Positions 18,658 to 27,027 of a stretch of DNA of 64,000 nt are shown in pieces; the stretch's first letter is position 1, and the number at the start of each line of letters is the position of its first letter. The translations under genes and the position numbers were made by a program. The DNA comes from Paenibacillus sp. FSL H7-0331 (GTDB lineage Bacteria; Bacillota; Bacilli; Paenibacillales; NBRC-103111): NCBI RefSeq assembly GCF_001956045.1, contig NZ_MRTH01000022.1, positions 1 to 64,000 of the forward strand, given 5' to 3'. Below the pieces are notes generated by a model. That model saw nothing but the letters and a program-made list of their open reading frames with translations. It had not been told where the DNA came from and made no database searches.

Positions 18658-19773
18658 ATGAAGCATGAACCAACCATCATCATTGATTTTAATCAGAAAA
18701 GAATGAAATTTGAGAAGCCTCTGCAGATTTGGCAAACCCACAAATTGGAGGAGATCAGTGGGATTTTTGAGAAGGTACAGGAGGCTATCGATGGGCAGTT
18801 CTATGTGGCCGGTTATGTCTCATATGAGTGCGCACCCGCTTTTGAGAGGCATTTTAGCGTGTGTGAACCTGATGCAGAGATTCCTTTAGTGTGGTTTGGT
18901 GTTTATGAGAGGCCAGTAGAAGAGGTCGACATAGCGCCGAAGGGGGTGTACTCCGTTTCAGACTGGAGTGCAGGTACGAACCGTGTGGAGTATACAAACA
19001 ACATTGAAAGCATTCATGCGGCGATTGCTCGTGGAGAGACGTACCAAGTCAACTATTCCACGCGTTTGAAGGCAAGGTTTACTGGAGATGATTTTGCCTA
19101 CTACGAAGATTTGCGAGATGTCCAAACTAATTATTCTGCATATTTAAATGTGGGGCGCTATCGGATCTTATCGGTTTCACCAGAGCTTTTCTTCCACTGG
19201 AATGGAGAGCACATTCGTACCAAGCCAATGAAAGGTACCCTTCCCATAACGGGCAGCAAACAAACTTTGTTCGAATCTGAGAAGAACCGCACTGAGAATG
19301 TGATGATTGTGGATCTCCTTCGGAACGATCTAGGTCGGATTGCTAAGACAGGTACCATTAAGGTTCCACATCTATTTGAAATCGAGGAATATCCTACTTT
19401 GTACCAAATGACATCGACCGTAGAAGCCAATACAAAACCTGGGGTCACCCTGTTCGATGTATTCCAGGCCATGTTCCCATGTGGTTCTATAACCGGGGCA
19501 CCCAAAATTTCTACCATGAAGATCATCTCATACTTGGAAAAGGAGCCACGCCATATTTATTGCGGTTCCATTGGGCTCGCTGTACCGGGCGAGGGCATCA
19601 CGTTTAACGTGGCCATCCGCACAGTTCTTGTAGATACGCATACGCAGCTGGCTGTGTATGGAGTAGGAGGAGGGATTACCTGGGATTCAACAGCTGAGGA
19701 CGAGTATGATGAGATGAGAACGAAATCCAGAGTGTTGACATATCGGCATGAGCGGTCTGGAAGTCAAACATAA
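18658..19773 (+). CDS. pabB: Aminodeoxychorismate synthase component I-like (PabB), no lyase domain
   Basis: ATG start behind GGAGGGTAGGAT; 371 residues. It belongs to the chorismate-utilising enzymes: IARGETYQVNYSTRLKARF, SPELFFHW, KPMKGTLP, RNDLGRIA, FQAMFPCGSITGAPKISTM and GGGITWDSTAEDEYDE. The lysine in KPMKGT is characteristic of PabB (TrpE has alanine there), so the likely product is 4-amino-4-deoxychorismate for folate synthesis. This short N-terminal type is often fused to a PabC lyase (about 570-590 residues in all). Here the protein stops after the synthase domain and a Nudix gene follows, so lyase and glutaminase must come from elsewhere. An isochorismate- or anthranilate-type role is less likely. 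Confidence 0.8.
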   Translation: MKHEPTIIIDFNQKRMKFEKPLQIWQTHKLEEISGIFEKVQEAIDGQFYVAGYVSYECAPAFERHFSVCEPDAEIPLVWFGVYERPVEEVDIAPKGVYSVSDWSAGTNRVEYTNNIESIHAAIARGETYQVNYSTRLKARFTGDDFAYYEDLRDVQTNYSAYLNVGRYRILSVSPELFFHWNGEHIRTKPMKGTLPITGSKQTLFESEKNRTENVMIVDLLRNDLGRIAKTGTIKVPHLFEIEEYPTLYQMTSTVEANTKPGVTLFDVFQAMFPCGSITGAPKISTMKIISYLEKEPRHIYCGSIGLAVPGEGITFNVAIRTVLVDTHTQLAVYGVGGGITWDSTAEDEYDEMRTKSRVLTYRHERSGSQT

Positions 19774-19819
19774 GCATAAGTAATGGCTGTCTTTAACAAA
19801 AAGTAAGTTGGTGGTAACA

Positions 19820-20308
19820 ATGAATTATGAGTTTCTTGGTGCTTTGCCCAATCAAAATATAATATTAACGAAGAAAAGTTTAATTGAAGAAGCTAATTGT
19901 GTGCTGATCTTCGCTTTCTATAAAGGTAAATTGGTTCTTGTTAAACATCATTGTCGCGGTTGGGAACTACCTGGAGGAAATAGGGAGGAAGGCGAATCTG
20001 TTACACAAACGGTTATCAGAGAGATGTATGAAGAGACTGGTGGAGAACTCGATTCGATTGAAAGGATTGGACAATATTTAATTTTTGAACAGGCTCGTCT
20101 AGTATTTGTGAAAAATATCTATATCTCAAAGGTGAGTGTCCTTAGGGAGTTGCCGAGCGGATTTGAAACCAATGGGGTCATGCTGCTAGATACAATTCCA
20201 AAGCAGTTAGAATTTATGAATGACCCCACATTTAGTCCATTAATGAAAGACAATGTATTCTTGATTGTGTCCGATTGGATTAAGGATCATCATTTTGCTC
20301 AAAAGTGA
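19820..20308 (+). CDS. Nudix hydrolase
   Basis: About 162 residues from the ATG at 19820 (GGTGGTAACA upstream; a TTG at 19808 is in frame). The Nudix box is intact: WELPGGNREEGES followed by TVIREMYEETGGEL, fitting GX5EX7REUXEEXGU. The protein is a small single-domain pyrophosphohydrolase; the substrate cannot be told from sequence. It follows the pabB-like gene by 46 bases and could hydrolyse a nucleoside triphosphate (dihydroneopterin triphosphate hydrolysis is one folate-pathway option, purely by neighbourhood). Its last 10 bases overlap the end of a convergent minus-strand ORF. Confidence 0.85.
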   Translation: MNYEFLGALPNQNIILTKKSLIEEANCVLIFAFYKGKLVLVKHHCRGWELPGGNREEGESVTQTVIREMYEETGGELDSIERIGQYLIFEQARLVFVKNIYISKVSVLRELPSGFETNGVMLLDTIPKQLEFMNDPTFSPLMKDNVFLIVSDWIKDHHFAQK

Positions 20309-20475
20309 AGCGTTTTGTTACACAGATCCAGCCAACGCTCACGCGTCGCAGGATCTGTGTATTCGAGATGACAAATGAGGGCTTCCAAGTCTTCAATAGT
20401 GAAATTTTGAATGAAAGAGGTTATGATTCGTTCGTCTTCCACATGGGACAAAAAATGAATCAATTCGTAACGCAT
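20299..20475 (-). CDS. 58-residue ORF downstream of the cobalamin riboswitch
   Basis: Read on the minus strand: ATG at 20475 preceded by GGAGGACTACA, protein beginning MRYELIHFLSHVEDERIIT and ending WLDLCNKTLHF, stop at 20299. The strong ribosome binding site and a plausible helical, amphipathic composition make it a real small-gene candidate. It is the only gene I can find downstream of the riboswitch and its terminator. Family unknown. It overlaps the convergent Nudix gene by 10 bases. Confidence 0.6.
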   Translation of the reverse strand: MRYELIHFLSHVEDERIITSFIQNFTIEDLEALICHLEYTDPATRERWLDLCNKTLHF

Positions 20476-20544
20476 TGTAGTCCTCCTTGTCGTATTTCGA
20501 CTTGTTATAAACCCGGAGAAAAAAAGAAATTAGCACAATTAACT

Positions 20545-20591
20545 AATTAAAAAGGTGTCCTCCCCAGAACGAGCATAGGGGAAGACACCTT
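20545..20591 (-). terminator. Riboswitch expression-platform terminator
   Basis: On the minus strand AAGGTGTCTTCCCC and GGGGAGGACACCTT form a 14-position stem (one mismatch) with a 12-base loop, followed by TTTTTAATTAG. It lies about 50 bases after the aptamer, the usual place for a cobalamin-controlled terminator. Confidence 0.8.
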
Positions 20592-20642
20592 CATTTTGCT
20601 AAATGATGGATCGTCTAACACCTCCCTATTTCCCGTAGGTTT

Positions 20643-20840
20643 AACAGCGCTGTTGAAACAGGCAGGTCTCCTGGCTATAGGTCTCATCGTCACCAGCAGC
20701 CTTCCCGGTTGAAACTCAACCAGTGGCGTCTTGCGGTGACTCAACCATGACAGTGGCGGGACCGCGTCGGTTTTACACCGAACTTCCCTTTTAAGCTTGC
20801 CTGTACACGCTTGCAGCAGGTAAGCACCTATTTCCAATAT
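20643..20840 (-). promoter_or_regulatory. Cobalamin (B12) riboswitch
   Basis: On the minus strand the conserved core is clear in order: AATAGGTGCTTACC, AAAAGGGAAGTTCGGTG, ACCGACGCGGTCCCGCCACTG, GGAAGGCTGCTGGTGA, and the B12 box AGCCAGGAGACCTGCC (20661-20676). A perfect 12-bp palindrome AACAGCGCTGTT closes the aptamer at 20643-20654. These match the adenosyl/methylcobalamin class, which shuts off B12 transport, synthesis or B12-independent enzymes when B12 is present. No such gene lies downstream on this strand. Confidence 0.92.
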
Positions 20841-20863
20841 TCAATTACGAATGTCTAATACCC

Positions 20864-20892
20864 ATCATATCCCAACTCGTGGAGGCACACAA
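20864..20892 (-). promoter_or_regulatory. Possible promoter for the riboswitch RNA
   Basis: Minus strand TTGTGT (20892-20887), 17 bases, then TATGAT (20869-20864), about 25 bases ahead of the aptamer. The -10 is good (5/6), the -35 weak. Confidence 0.35.
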
Positions 20893-21144
20893 AGATTCCG
20901 TAATTCTTATATTATTAGGAAATAAAGTAATTTATTTATAATTATTGTAATTGTGATGACATCAGGAAAATACATAAATAAGCTTGCCAAGCATGCGTAA
21001 GGCGGAATTAAGTGCTGTGTTATCACGATAATTATGTATTAAAATAAACATCATGGTTAATTTTTAGCTATTTTTGTTTAAAGTAAGGAAATCCACATAA
21101 TGACCCATACTGCCTCTGTTACATTTGTATGTAATATGCAAAGA

Positions 21145-21158
21145 TGAGAACGTATTCA
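21145..21158 (+). promoter_or_regulatory. Possible cre (CcpA) site upstream of the permease gene
   Basis: TGAGAACGTATTCA matches 12 of 14 positions of the consensus TGWAANCGNTNWCA. It lies in a 417-base gap (20841-21257) that otherwise shows only the riboswitch promoter region on the minus strand. Catabolite repression would fit a glycan-uptake locus. Confidence 0.35.
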
Positions 21159-21257
21159 TGATATCAGACATTAGCGTATGCTTCCGATGTGGATCAGTCG
21201 CTCTCGTGGCAGTCATTTCAAGAAGCATCGCAAATAATCCTTAGGAGGTGAAAAGAA

Positions 21258-22115
21258 TTGAGAAATGCAAGAGGAGGAGTCTTCGATGTTATCAACCTGA
21301 TCTTTTTAACTTTTGTGGCGTTGATTACCGTGTACCCACTGTGGCATGAGTTGTCCTTGTCTCTAAGTTCTATGGAAGAAGCGATGAGAGGGGGTGCCTT
21401 TTTCTGGCCCAGATCCTTTACGCTTGCGGCTTACACAACGGTACTGCAGACGGAGTACATATGGACGGCTTACGGTAACAGCATATTTACGATGACGGTG
21501 GGTACGATAGTCGGTGTTCTCTTGACAGCCATGATGTCCTATCCGCTGACAAAAGGAGAAATGCCGGCGCAGAAATGGATCATGATGCTTGTTTTGTTCA
21601 CGATGTTGTTTAGCGGAGGAATGATTCCCACTTACTTGCTGGTAAAGGAATTAGGCTTGATTAATTCTCTATGGTCGTTGATATGGCCTACAGCAATTTC
21701 GGCTTTTAACATCATTATCATTATGAGCTTCTTACGAACGCTCCCATCGGAGCTGGAGGATTCAGCTATGATTGACGGGGCTAATCCGGTACGGATATTT
21801 TTTTCTATCGTCATACCGCTTTCCAAGCCGGTTTTGGCGACAGTTGCGCTATGGGAGGCTGTTAACCTGTGGAACAATTATTTACAGGCTTTAATTTATT
21901 TGACCGATAAAAGTAAATATACGCTGCCGCTGATGCTGAGGGATGTCATCAACGGTCAAGCAACGGCACGAATGACGGGAGAGTTAACAGGCACATCAGT
22001 TGACTCCGTGATCGCGGCAACGATCATCGTAGCGTTAGTCCCCATTTTGTGTATATATCCTTTTCTGCAAAAGTATTTTGTAAAAGGCGCCATGCTGGGC
22101 TCGGTCAAGAGCTGA
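21258..22115 (+). CDS. YtcP-type carbohydrate ABC transporter permease
   Basis: TTG start placed by TTAGGAGGTG 8-9 bases upstream; 285 residues. Six hydrophobic segments and the conserved EAA loop near residue 180 (LEDSAMIDGANPVRIFFSIVIPL) mark it as a MalG/LplC-type inner-membrane permease. The blocks FSGGMIPTYLLVKELGLINSLWSLIWP and NLWNNYLQALIY are typical of the YtcP group. It pairs with the LplB-type permease at 26053, but the two are separated by the binding protein and regulator, which is unusual because they normally sit side by side. The ATPase is not encoded here; these systems usually share an MsmX-like ATPase. Confidence 0.92.
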   Translation: MRNARGGVFDVINLIFLTFVALITVYPLWHELSLSLSSMEEAMRGGAFFWPRSFTLAAYTTVLQTEYIWTAYGNSIFTMTVGTIVGVLLTAMMSYPLTKGEMPAQKWIMMLVLFTMLFSGGMIPTYLLVKELGLINSLWSLIWPTAISAFNIIIIMSFLRTLPSELEDSAMIDGANPVRIFFSIVIPLSKPVLATVALWEAVNLWNNYLQALIYLTDKSKYTLPLMLRDVINGQATARMTGELTGTSVDSVIAATIIVALVPILCIYPFLQKYFVKGAMLGSVKS

Positions 22116-22146
22116 TTAACAACAAAATGTATATGGGGGAATATTC

Positions 22147-23697
22147 ATGAAATACACGTGGAAGAGCTCATTAGCGGTTGTCATTACAGCATCGCTTGCC
22201 GCATGCTCGTCGGGGAATAGCACTGAGCAGCCTGCTGTGCAGCCAACCAATACGAAGGACAGCAAGGAAACGGTAACTGCCCCAAAACAAACATATAAAA
22301 TATTCCGAAACTTCGGATCACCGGAGTATCCTGCAGATGGAGGTCGCGGAAAAAAAGAAGTATTAGCCGCATTAGATAAAGCGGGGTTAAAGAATATTGA
22401 TTTTAACGTGTCTCTGGCAAGCGGCACCGAGTATTATACCAAATTAAATCTGTTCGCTTCCTCTGGGGAATTGCCGGATTTCTTTAATGTTGACATCCCA
22501 TCGCTAACCCGATTTGCCGATGAAGGATTGATCATGCCACTAGATGATTTGATCAAGAACTCACCTAACATGTCGAAGCTGATCAAGAAGTCCGATCTGG
22601 AGGCTCTTACATACAAGGGCAAGGTGTATGGACTGCCGGTTGGATACCGTCCAGAAGCTTTCAACGGTCCGGATGTTAGCGGTTTTACGGTGCGTCAGGA
22701 TTGGCTGGATCAGTTCGGGCTCAAGCAGCCGAAAACGTTGGATGATTTTTATAAGGTTATGCAAGCGTTTACCAATAATGATCCGGATAAGAACGGTAAA
22801 AAAGACACTTACGGACTGAGCGCAGCCAAGCCAGGAAATCCTCAACTGACCCCCTTTGCAGCTATCTTTGGGGCATATGGCATTAATCCGTCTTTCTGGC
22901 ATGAAAGGGACGGCAAGTTAATACAGGGGATGGTACTGCCGGAAACAAAAGAGGTGTTAACCCTATTGCAGAAGTGGTTCAAAGAAGGACTGATCGACCC
23001 TGAATTCGTCATCATGGAACAGAAGCAGCTGGACGAGAAGGTCATTGGATCGAAAGTAGGTATTTTCGAAGGCAGTGCCTTTAATGTTGATCCCAAGCAA
23101 CCGATCAATCTGGCGTTGAAGAAAGCGATTCCGAATGGTAATCTGCAAATCCTGATGCCTCCGTCTGGGCCTGGGGGCAAGCTGGGGTGGCCGGAAAACG
23201 CACCCGCCTACAATGATATTAGGGCTATCTCTGCAAAAACCAAAAATCCCGAGCAATTGATGAAATTAATTGATTGGTCCGCTTCCGAGGAAGGCTTTCC
23301 ACTTGTGACTTATGGTGTGAACAATGAGCATTACACGTATGACAAAGCCAAAAATCGTATCGATATGAAGGTTCCGTCCTATTCGGAGCTTTATGCCCAA
23401 GGCTTTTCCAATCCTATCCGCTTTATACAGGTAGTCGACCGCCGATGGATGACTGAAGAGGCAACATCCGCGATGGAAGTCACTAACAAATACACGGTGA
23501 AAAACCAATTTTGGAAAACGACCCAAGCTATGCTGGACTACCCGGATTTGCCTAAGCTGTGGTCGGAATATTATTCCAAAATTGTTACAGGGACATGGTC
23601 GGTAGACAAGTGGGATGAGTTTGTGACCAAATACTACAGCCAAGGCGGCAAAGCTATCGAACAGCAGGTCAACGAGGAATGGAAGAAAAAGAAGTAA
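22147..23697 (+). CDS. Extracellular sugar-binding lipoprotein
   Basis: 516 residues, ATG 31 bases after the permease behind TGGGGGAA. Signal peptide with lipobox LAAC at residue 20. Conserved features of LplA/LipO-type binding proteins: SLASGTEYYTKLNLFASSGELPDFF, PLDDLIKNSPN, DNDPDKNGKKDTYGLS-like calcium loop, and the C-terminal SVDKWDEFVTKYYSQGG motif. Same broad family as the protein at 11697. It feeds the two flanking permeases. Confidence 0.9.
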   Translation: MKYTWKSSLAVVITASLAACSSGNSTEQPAVQPTNTKDSKETVTAPKQTYKIFRNFGSPEYPADGGRGKKEVLAALDKAGLKNIDFNVSLASGTEYYTKLNLFASSGELPDFFNVDIPSLTRFADEGLIMPLDDLIKNSPNMSKLIKKSDLEALTYKGKVYGLPVGYRPEAFNGPDVSGFTVRQDWLDQFGLKQPKTLDDFYKVMQAFTNNDPDKNGKKDTYGLSAAKPGNPQLTPFAAIFGAYGINPSFWHERDGKLIQGMVLPETKEVLTLLQKWFKEGLIDPEFVIMEQKQLDEKVIGSKVGIFEGSAFNVDPKQPINLALKKAIPNGNLQILMPPSGPGGKLGWPENAPAYNDIRAISAKTKNPEQLMKLIDWSASEEGFPLVTYGVNNEHYTYDKAKNRIDMKVPSYSELYAQGFSNPIRFIQVVDRRWMTEEATSAMEVTNKYTVKNQFWKTTQAMLDYPDLPKLWSEYYSKIVTGTWSVDKWDEFVTKYYSQGGKAIEQQVNEEWKKKK

Positions 23698-23768
23698 ATC
23701 ACTCACTCTATAGAACTCCATTGCTCATGAAGAAGGATATTTCTCCAACGGTGGAGAACATAAAGAAT

Positions 23769-23782
23769 TTAAAACGCTTTCA
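23769..23782 (+). promoter_or_regulatory. Possible cre (CcpA) site ahead of the AraC regulator
   Basis: TTAAAACGCTTTCA matches 13 of 14 positions of TGWAANCGNTNWCA. It lies between the binding-protein stop (23697) and the likely regulator start (23820). Confidence 0.45.
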
Positions 23783-23819
23783 TGTTCTTGTAACCGGTTT
23801 GTATGGGGAGTGGATGTTG

Positions 23820-26030
23820 ATGGATTCAAAGAAACGTGTAACCTACTTTGGAAAGATTTTTTTATCGTATTCGGTGATGATCCTCCTTTCGGTCACTTTT
23901 ATCAGTATTTTTTACTATCTGCATCTGGCTAATCAGAAGCAGGAGGAATATGCGAAAAATGCCAAGACCGATTTGGATTTCATGTATACCCAAACCCGGA
24001 TGGTTGTAGACAATATTGATCGATTGGCGATGCAGCTGGCCTTGATTCCCGATCTGAATGCCAAGCTTGTAAATCCGTTCGGTTCGGATATGTATGAGTT
24101 TAGTTTGCTGAAGGAAAATCTGCGAAACCAGATTTCAACAAACCCGCTTTTTTATTCAATTTATTTGTATTTTAAATTAAACGATAAGGTGCTGACGACA
24201 AACGAGGGTTTTTATAGTATATCTGATTTTTATGACAGGCAATGGCTGGAAGGCATGAAGAAACAGGGTTCCGAGCCAAACGACTATGAAATCAGACGCA
24301 TCCAGCGCAGCATGGACCCTGAGGTTGAGGTCATCAGCTTCAGTCGTCCGCTGCCGATTACGAGTAAAGAGGCACTTGGCAATTTAATTATTAACGTCAA
24401 GAAAGATGTGTTTTTTGATACGCTGCTTCATTTGACAAACTCGACCTTAAACGATGTTTATATTATTAACGGGGCAACCGGAAGTATGGTGTATGGCAGT
24501 AGCAAGGAAATGAACGAATTGTTTAAGGATAGACGTTTTGACGGTTCTTCCGGTTCTGAGCTGATCACAAGCGGAACTGCCAAATATGTAACAAGCTATG
24601 AAAAATCACGGTTTAACTCATGGATTTTCGTGAAGGCGGTCCCCTATGAGACCTACCAAGAGGAAATGGGAGCCGTAAAACAGACCATTATCCAGACAGC
24701 AGCAATTGTCATGCTCTTCGGATTGGCGCTCTCTTATTTGATTGCCTTGAATATGTATCGTCCGTGGAAAAAAATGATTCGGGAACATGAAGAAATCAAA
24801 CGCACTATGGAGCAAAATAAACCGATTATTCGAACCCGACTCATTTATGACATTCTCAATAACCATATTATGGATTTTAAGCCAATGCCTTCAGCGCTGC
24901 AGCAAAGTAATGTTCACTTCCCACATGAATATTTTGCTGTTCTGCTGGCGGTTCCAAACTTTAAAAATGATGAAGACATCCCGGACAGCAGCTTGAGATT
25001 GCTTGCGTTCAGTACCATTGAAACTGCACTGTTGAAAAAGCTGCCAATAGCAGGCACACTGCTGGATCATGGTCAATTCGGTTTTATTCTTAATCTGGAG
25101 CAGGAGGAGATGGGGGAATCGACCCAAGCACTTCTTACCCAGTATCTGCACGAAACGAATGAAATGCTGCAGCTCCAATGTCAGGTATCACTTCAATTTG
25201 CTATTGGCCGAAGTTATGAATCGTTGAACAGCGTCTATCAGTCGTATGCCGAGGCCAAACGTGTCTTGAACTGTAAAGCCTTGTTTAATAAATCGGATGT
25301 TACGTTTATGCAGGAAATGGAAAGCGATAACCGGTTTGAATATCCCCTTGCGGTTCAGAAAGAGCTTGTGCACTACATTATGGCGACGAATGAGGAGAAA
25401 GCGGATGGCTGCATCTCCGAGTTTTTCGAGAATTATGTTTACAGCGGCAGATACCCCCGGGAACGATTGCTCGAAATGATTCTGATGCTGATCAGCAATG
25501 TCATGAATGAGCTTTATCAGGAAGGCTACGATACCGCTATTTCGATGAATCTTTTGGATTTGGACGGTTGTCCGAACAACGTCGAGTTGGAGCAATTCAT
25601 TACTCGTTATATTCATGAGTTGATCAAGCGCTTGCAGCAACAGCAGCAGGAAGGAATAAGCTACAGTCTTTATATTGCTAAAGCGATTAACTTTATCGAG
25701 ACGAACTATGCAGGCAACATCTCGATCGGGGACATTGCGGAATATGTTGGATTAAGCGTCAACTATTTAAGCAGGGTATTCAAAGCCGAGACAGGTAAAC
25801 CACCGCTCGAATATTTAAGCCGGTATCGCATTTCACGCAGTATTGAACTGTTGAAGGGAGAATCGCGCTGCTCGCTGCAGGAAGTAAGCCAACTGGTAGG
25901 CTATCAGGATGCCCACAGTTTTATTCGCTTCTTTAAAAAGTACGAGGGCATCACTCCGGGGGATTACCGGAAAAAGCTGCTGGAAAAGAAACCATCACAT
26001 GGGAAAAACCATCAAATGTCTGAGGAATGA
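23820..26030 (+). CDS. Membrane-anchored AraC-type transcription regulator
   Basis: The frame is open from 23679, overlapping the previous gene, but GGGGAGTGG lies 9 bases before the ATG at 23820, giving about 736 residues. A transmembrane segment near residue 15-35 (IFLSYSVMILLSVTFISIFYYL) and another near 300 (TIIQTAAIVMLFGLALSYLIAL) bracket an extracellular Cache-like sensor. The cytoplasmic part ends in an AraC double helix-turn-helix: NISIGDIAEYVGLSVNYLSRVFK and CSLQEVSQLVGYQDAHSFIRFFKKY. It presumably senses the glycan or loaded binding protein outside and activates this locus. Confidence 0.88.
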   Translation: MDSKKRVTYFGKIFLSYSVMILLSVTFISIFYYLHLANQKQEEYAKNAKTDLDFMYTQTRMVVDNIDRLAMQLALIPDLNAKLVNPFGSDMYEFSLLKENLRNQISTNPLFYSIYLYFKLNDKVLTTNEGFYSISDFYDRQWLEGMKKQGSEPNDYEIRRIQRSMDPEVEVISFSRPLPITSKEALGNLIINVKKDVFFDTLLHLTNSTLNDVYIINGATGSMVYGSSKEMNELFKDRRFDGSSGSELITSGTAKYVTSYEKSRFNSWIFVKAVPYETYQEEMGAVKQTIIQTAAIVMLFGLALSYLIALNMYRPWKKMIREHEEIKRTMEQNKPIIRTRLIYDILNNHIMDFKPMPSALQQSNVHFPHEYFAVLLAVPNFKNDEDIPDSSLRLLAFSTIETALLKKLPIAGTLLDHGQFGFILNLEQEEMGESTQALLTQYLHETNEMLQLQCQVSLQFAIGRSYESLNSVYQSYAEAKRVLNCKALFNKSDVTFMQEMESDNRFEYPLAVQKELVHYIMATNEEKADGCISEFFENYVYSGRYPRERLLEMILMLISNVMNELYQEGYDTAISMNLLDLDGCPNNVELEQFITRYIHELIKRLQQQQQEGISYSLYIAKAINFIETNYAGNISIGDIAEYVGLSVNYLSRVFKAETGKPPLEYLSRYRISRSIELLKGESRCSLQEVSQLVGYQDAHSFIRFFKKYEGITPGDYRKKLLEKKPSHGKNHQMSEE

Positions 26031-26052
26031 TTACATCCGGGAGGTTACTGGA

Positions 26053-26994
26053 ATGAAGAGCCACAAGGCTTATACGCTTGCAGGTGGTGTGGCTTCACCA
26101 TGCCAATCCATGCTGTGGAAGCTGATGATTAAATACAAATATTACTATTTGCTGCTGCTTCCGGGATTGATTTACTTTCTAGTCTTCAAATATATTCCTA
26201 TGCTCGGCATTCTAATTGCGTTTAAGGATTATAAAATATCGCTCGGTGTGTGGGATAGCACTTGGTCCGGTGTGAAATGGTTTCGGATCTTGTTTGAGAC
26301 GGAGGATTTCTGGATTGCGTTCCGTAATACGATTATGATCAGCTTTTACAAACTGATCTTTGGATTCCCTGCGCCTATTATACTGGCACTTTTGCTCAAC
26401 GAGGTGTTCAGTAATGGTATCAAACGGCTCATTCAGACTATTGTATACTTTCCGCATTTTCTTTCCTGGGTTGTGTTGGGCGGAATGATGTTTACTCTGC
26501 TATCCCCAAGTACAGGTATATTAGCGTTATTTGATGTTCAATCATCACCTGTGATGCAGCCGGAGCAATTTCGTTCGATGCTGGTCTGGTCTGGTATATG
26601 GAAAGAGGCTGGATGGGGAACGATTATTTATTTGGCAGCCATGGCTGGAATTAACCCGGAGCTATACGAAGCCGGAAGAATCGATGGAGCAAACCGCTTC
26701 CAATTGGTAAGATACGTCACCATCCCCTCAATCGCCAATACGATTGTTATATTATTGATTCTGCGAACAGGCCACATCTTATCAGCCGGATTTGATCAAG
26801 TTTTTATTCTGTATAATCCGTTGGTTTATAGTGTGGCGGATATATTAGATACTTATGTTTATCGTGTCGGTCTGACGATGGGAAGGTACTCGTTGGCCTC
26901 TGCCGCAGGATTGTTCCAATCTGTCGTAGGTCTGCTGCTGCTGCTGTTCTCCAACTGGCTTGCCCGGAGAATGGGAGGCAGTGGTTTATGGTAA
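26053..26994 (+). CDS. LplB-type carbohydrate ABC transporter permease
   Basis: GGGAGGTTACTGGA precedes the ATG at 26053 (313 residues), although the frame is open further upstream. YYYLLLLPGLIYFLVFKYIPMLG is the classic start of LplB-type permeases; six hydrophobic segments follow, with the EAA loop INPELYEAGRIDGANRFQLVRYVTIPSI. It forms the membrane channel with the YtcP-type permease at 21258. The start lies 22 bases after the regulator stop, so it is translated in the same operon. Confidence 0.92.
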   Translation: MKSHKAYTLAGGVASPCQSMLWKLMIKYKYYYLLLLPGLIYFLVFKYIPMLGILIAFKDYKISLGVWDSTWSGVKWFRILFETEDFWIAFRNTIMISFYKLIFGFPAPIILALLLNEVFSNGIKRLIQTIVYFPHFLSWVVLGGMMFTLLSPSTGILALFDVQSSPVMQPEQFRSMLVWSGIWKEAGWGTIIYLAAMAGINPELYEAGRIDGANRFQLVRYVTIPSIANTIVILLILRTGHILSAGFDQVFILYNPLVYSVADILDTYVYRVGLTMGRYSLASAAGLFQSVVGLLLLLFSNWLARRMGGSGLW

Positions 26995-27027
26995 GGATTG
27001 CGATACAGAAAAGGAGTGTGCTGTTAG

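Noticed and set aside
20305..20550. Plus-strand 81-residue ORF after the Nudix gene
   Set aside because: No ribosome binding site; it is the complement of the better supported 58-residue minus-strand ORF.
20547..20837. Minus-strand 96-residue ORF
   Set aside because: It lies over the cobalamin aptamer and terminator; the conserved RNA elements explain the sequence.
23679..23819. N-terminal extension of the AraC regulator
   Set aside because: Overlaps the previous stop, contains the cre-like site, and GGGGAGTGG precedes ATG 23820.
25909..26052. Upstream extension of the LplB-type permease
   Set aside because: It overlaps the end of the AraC gene, and a strong ribosome binding site marks ATG 26053.
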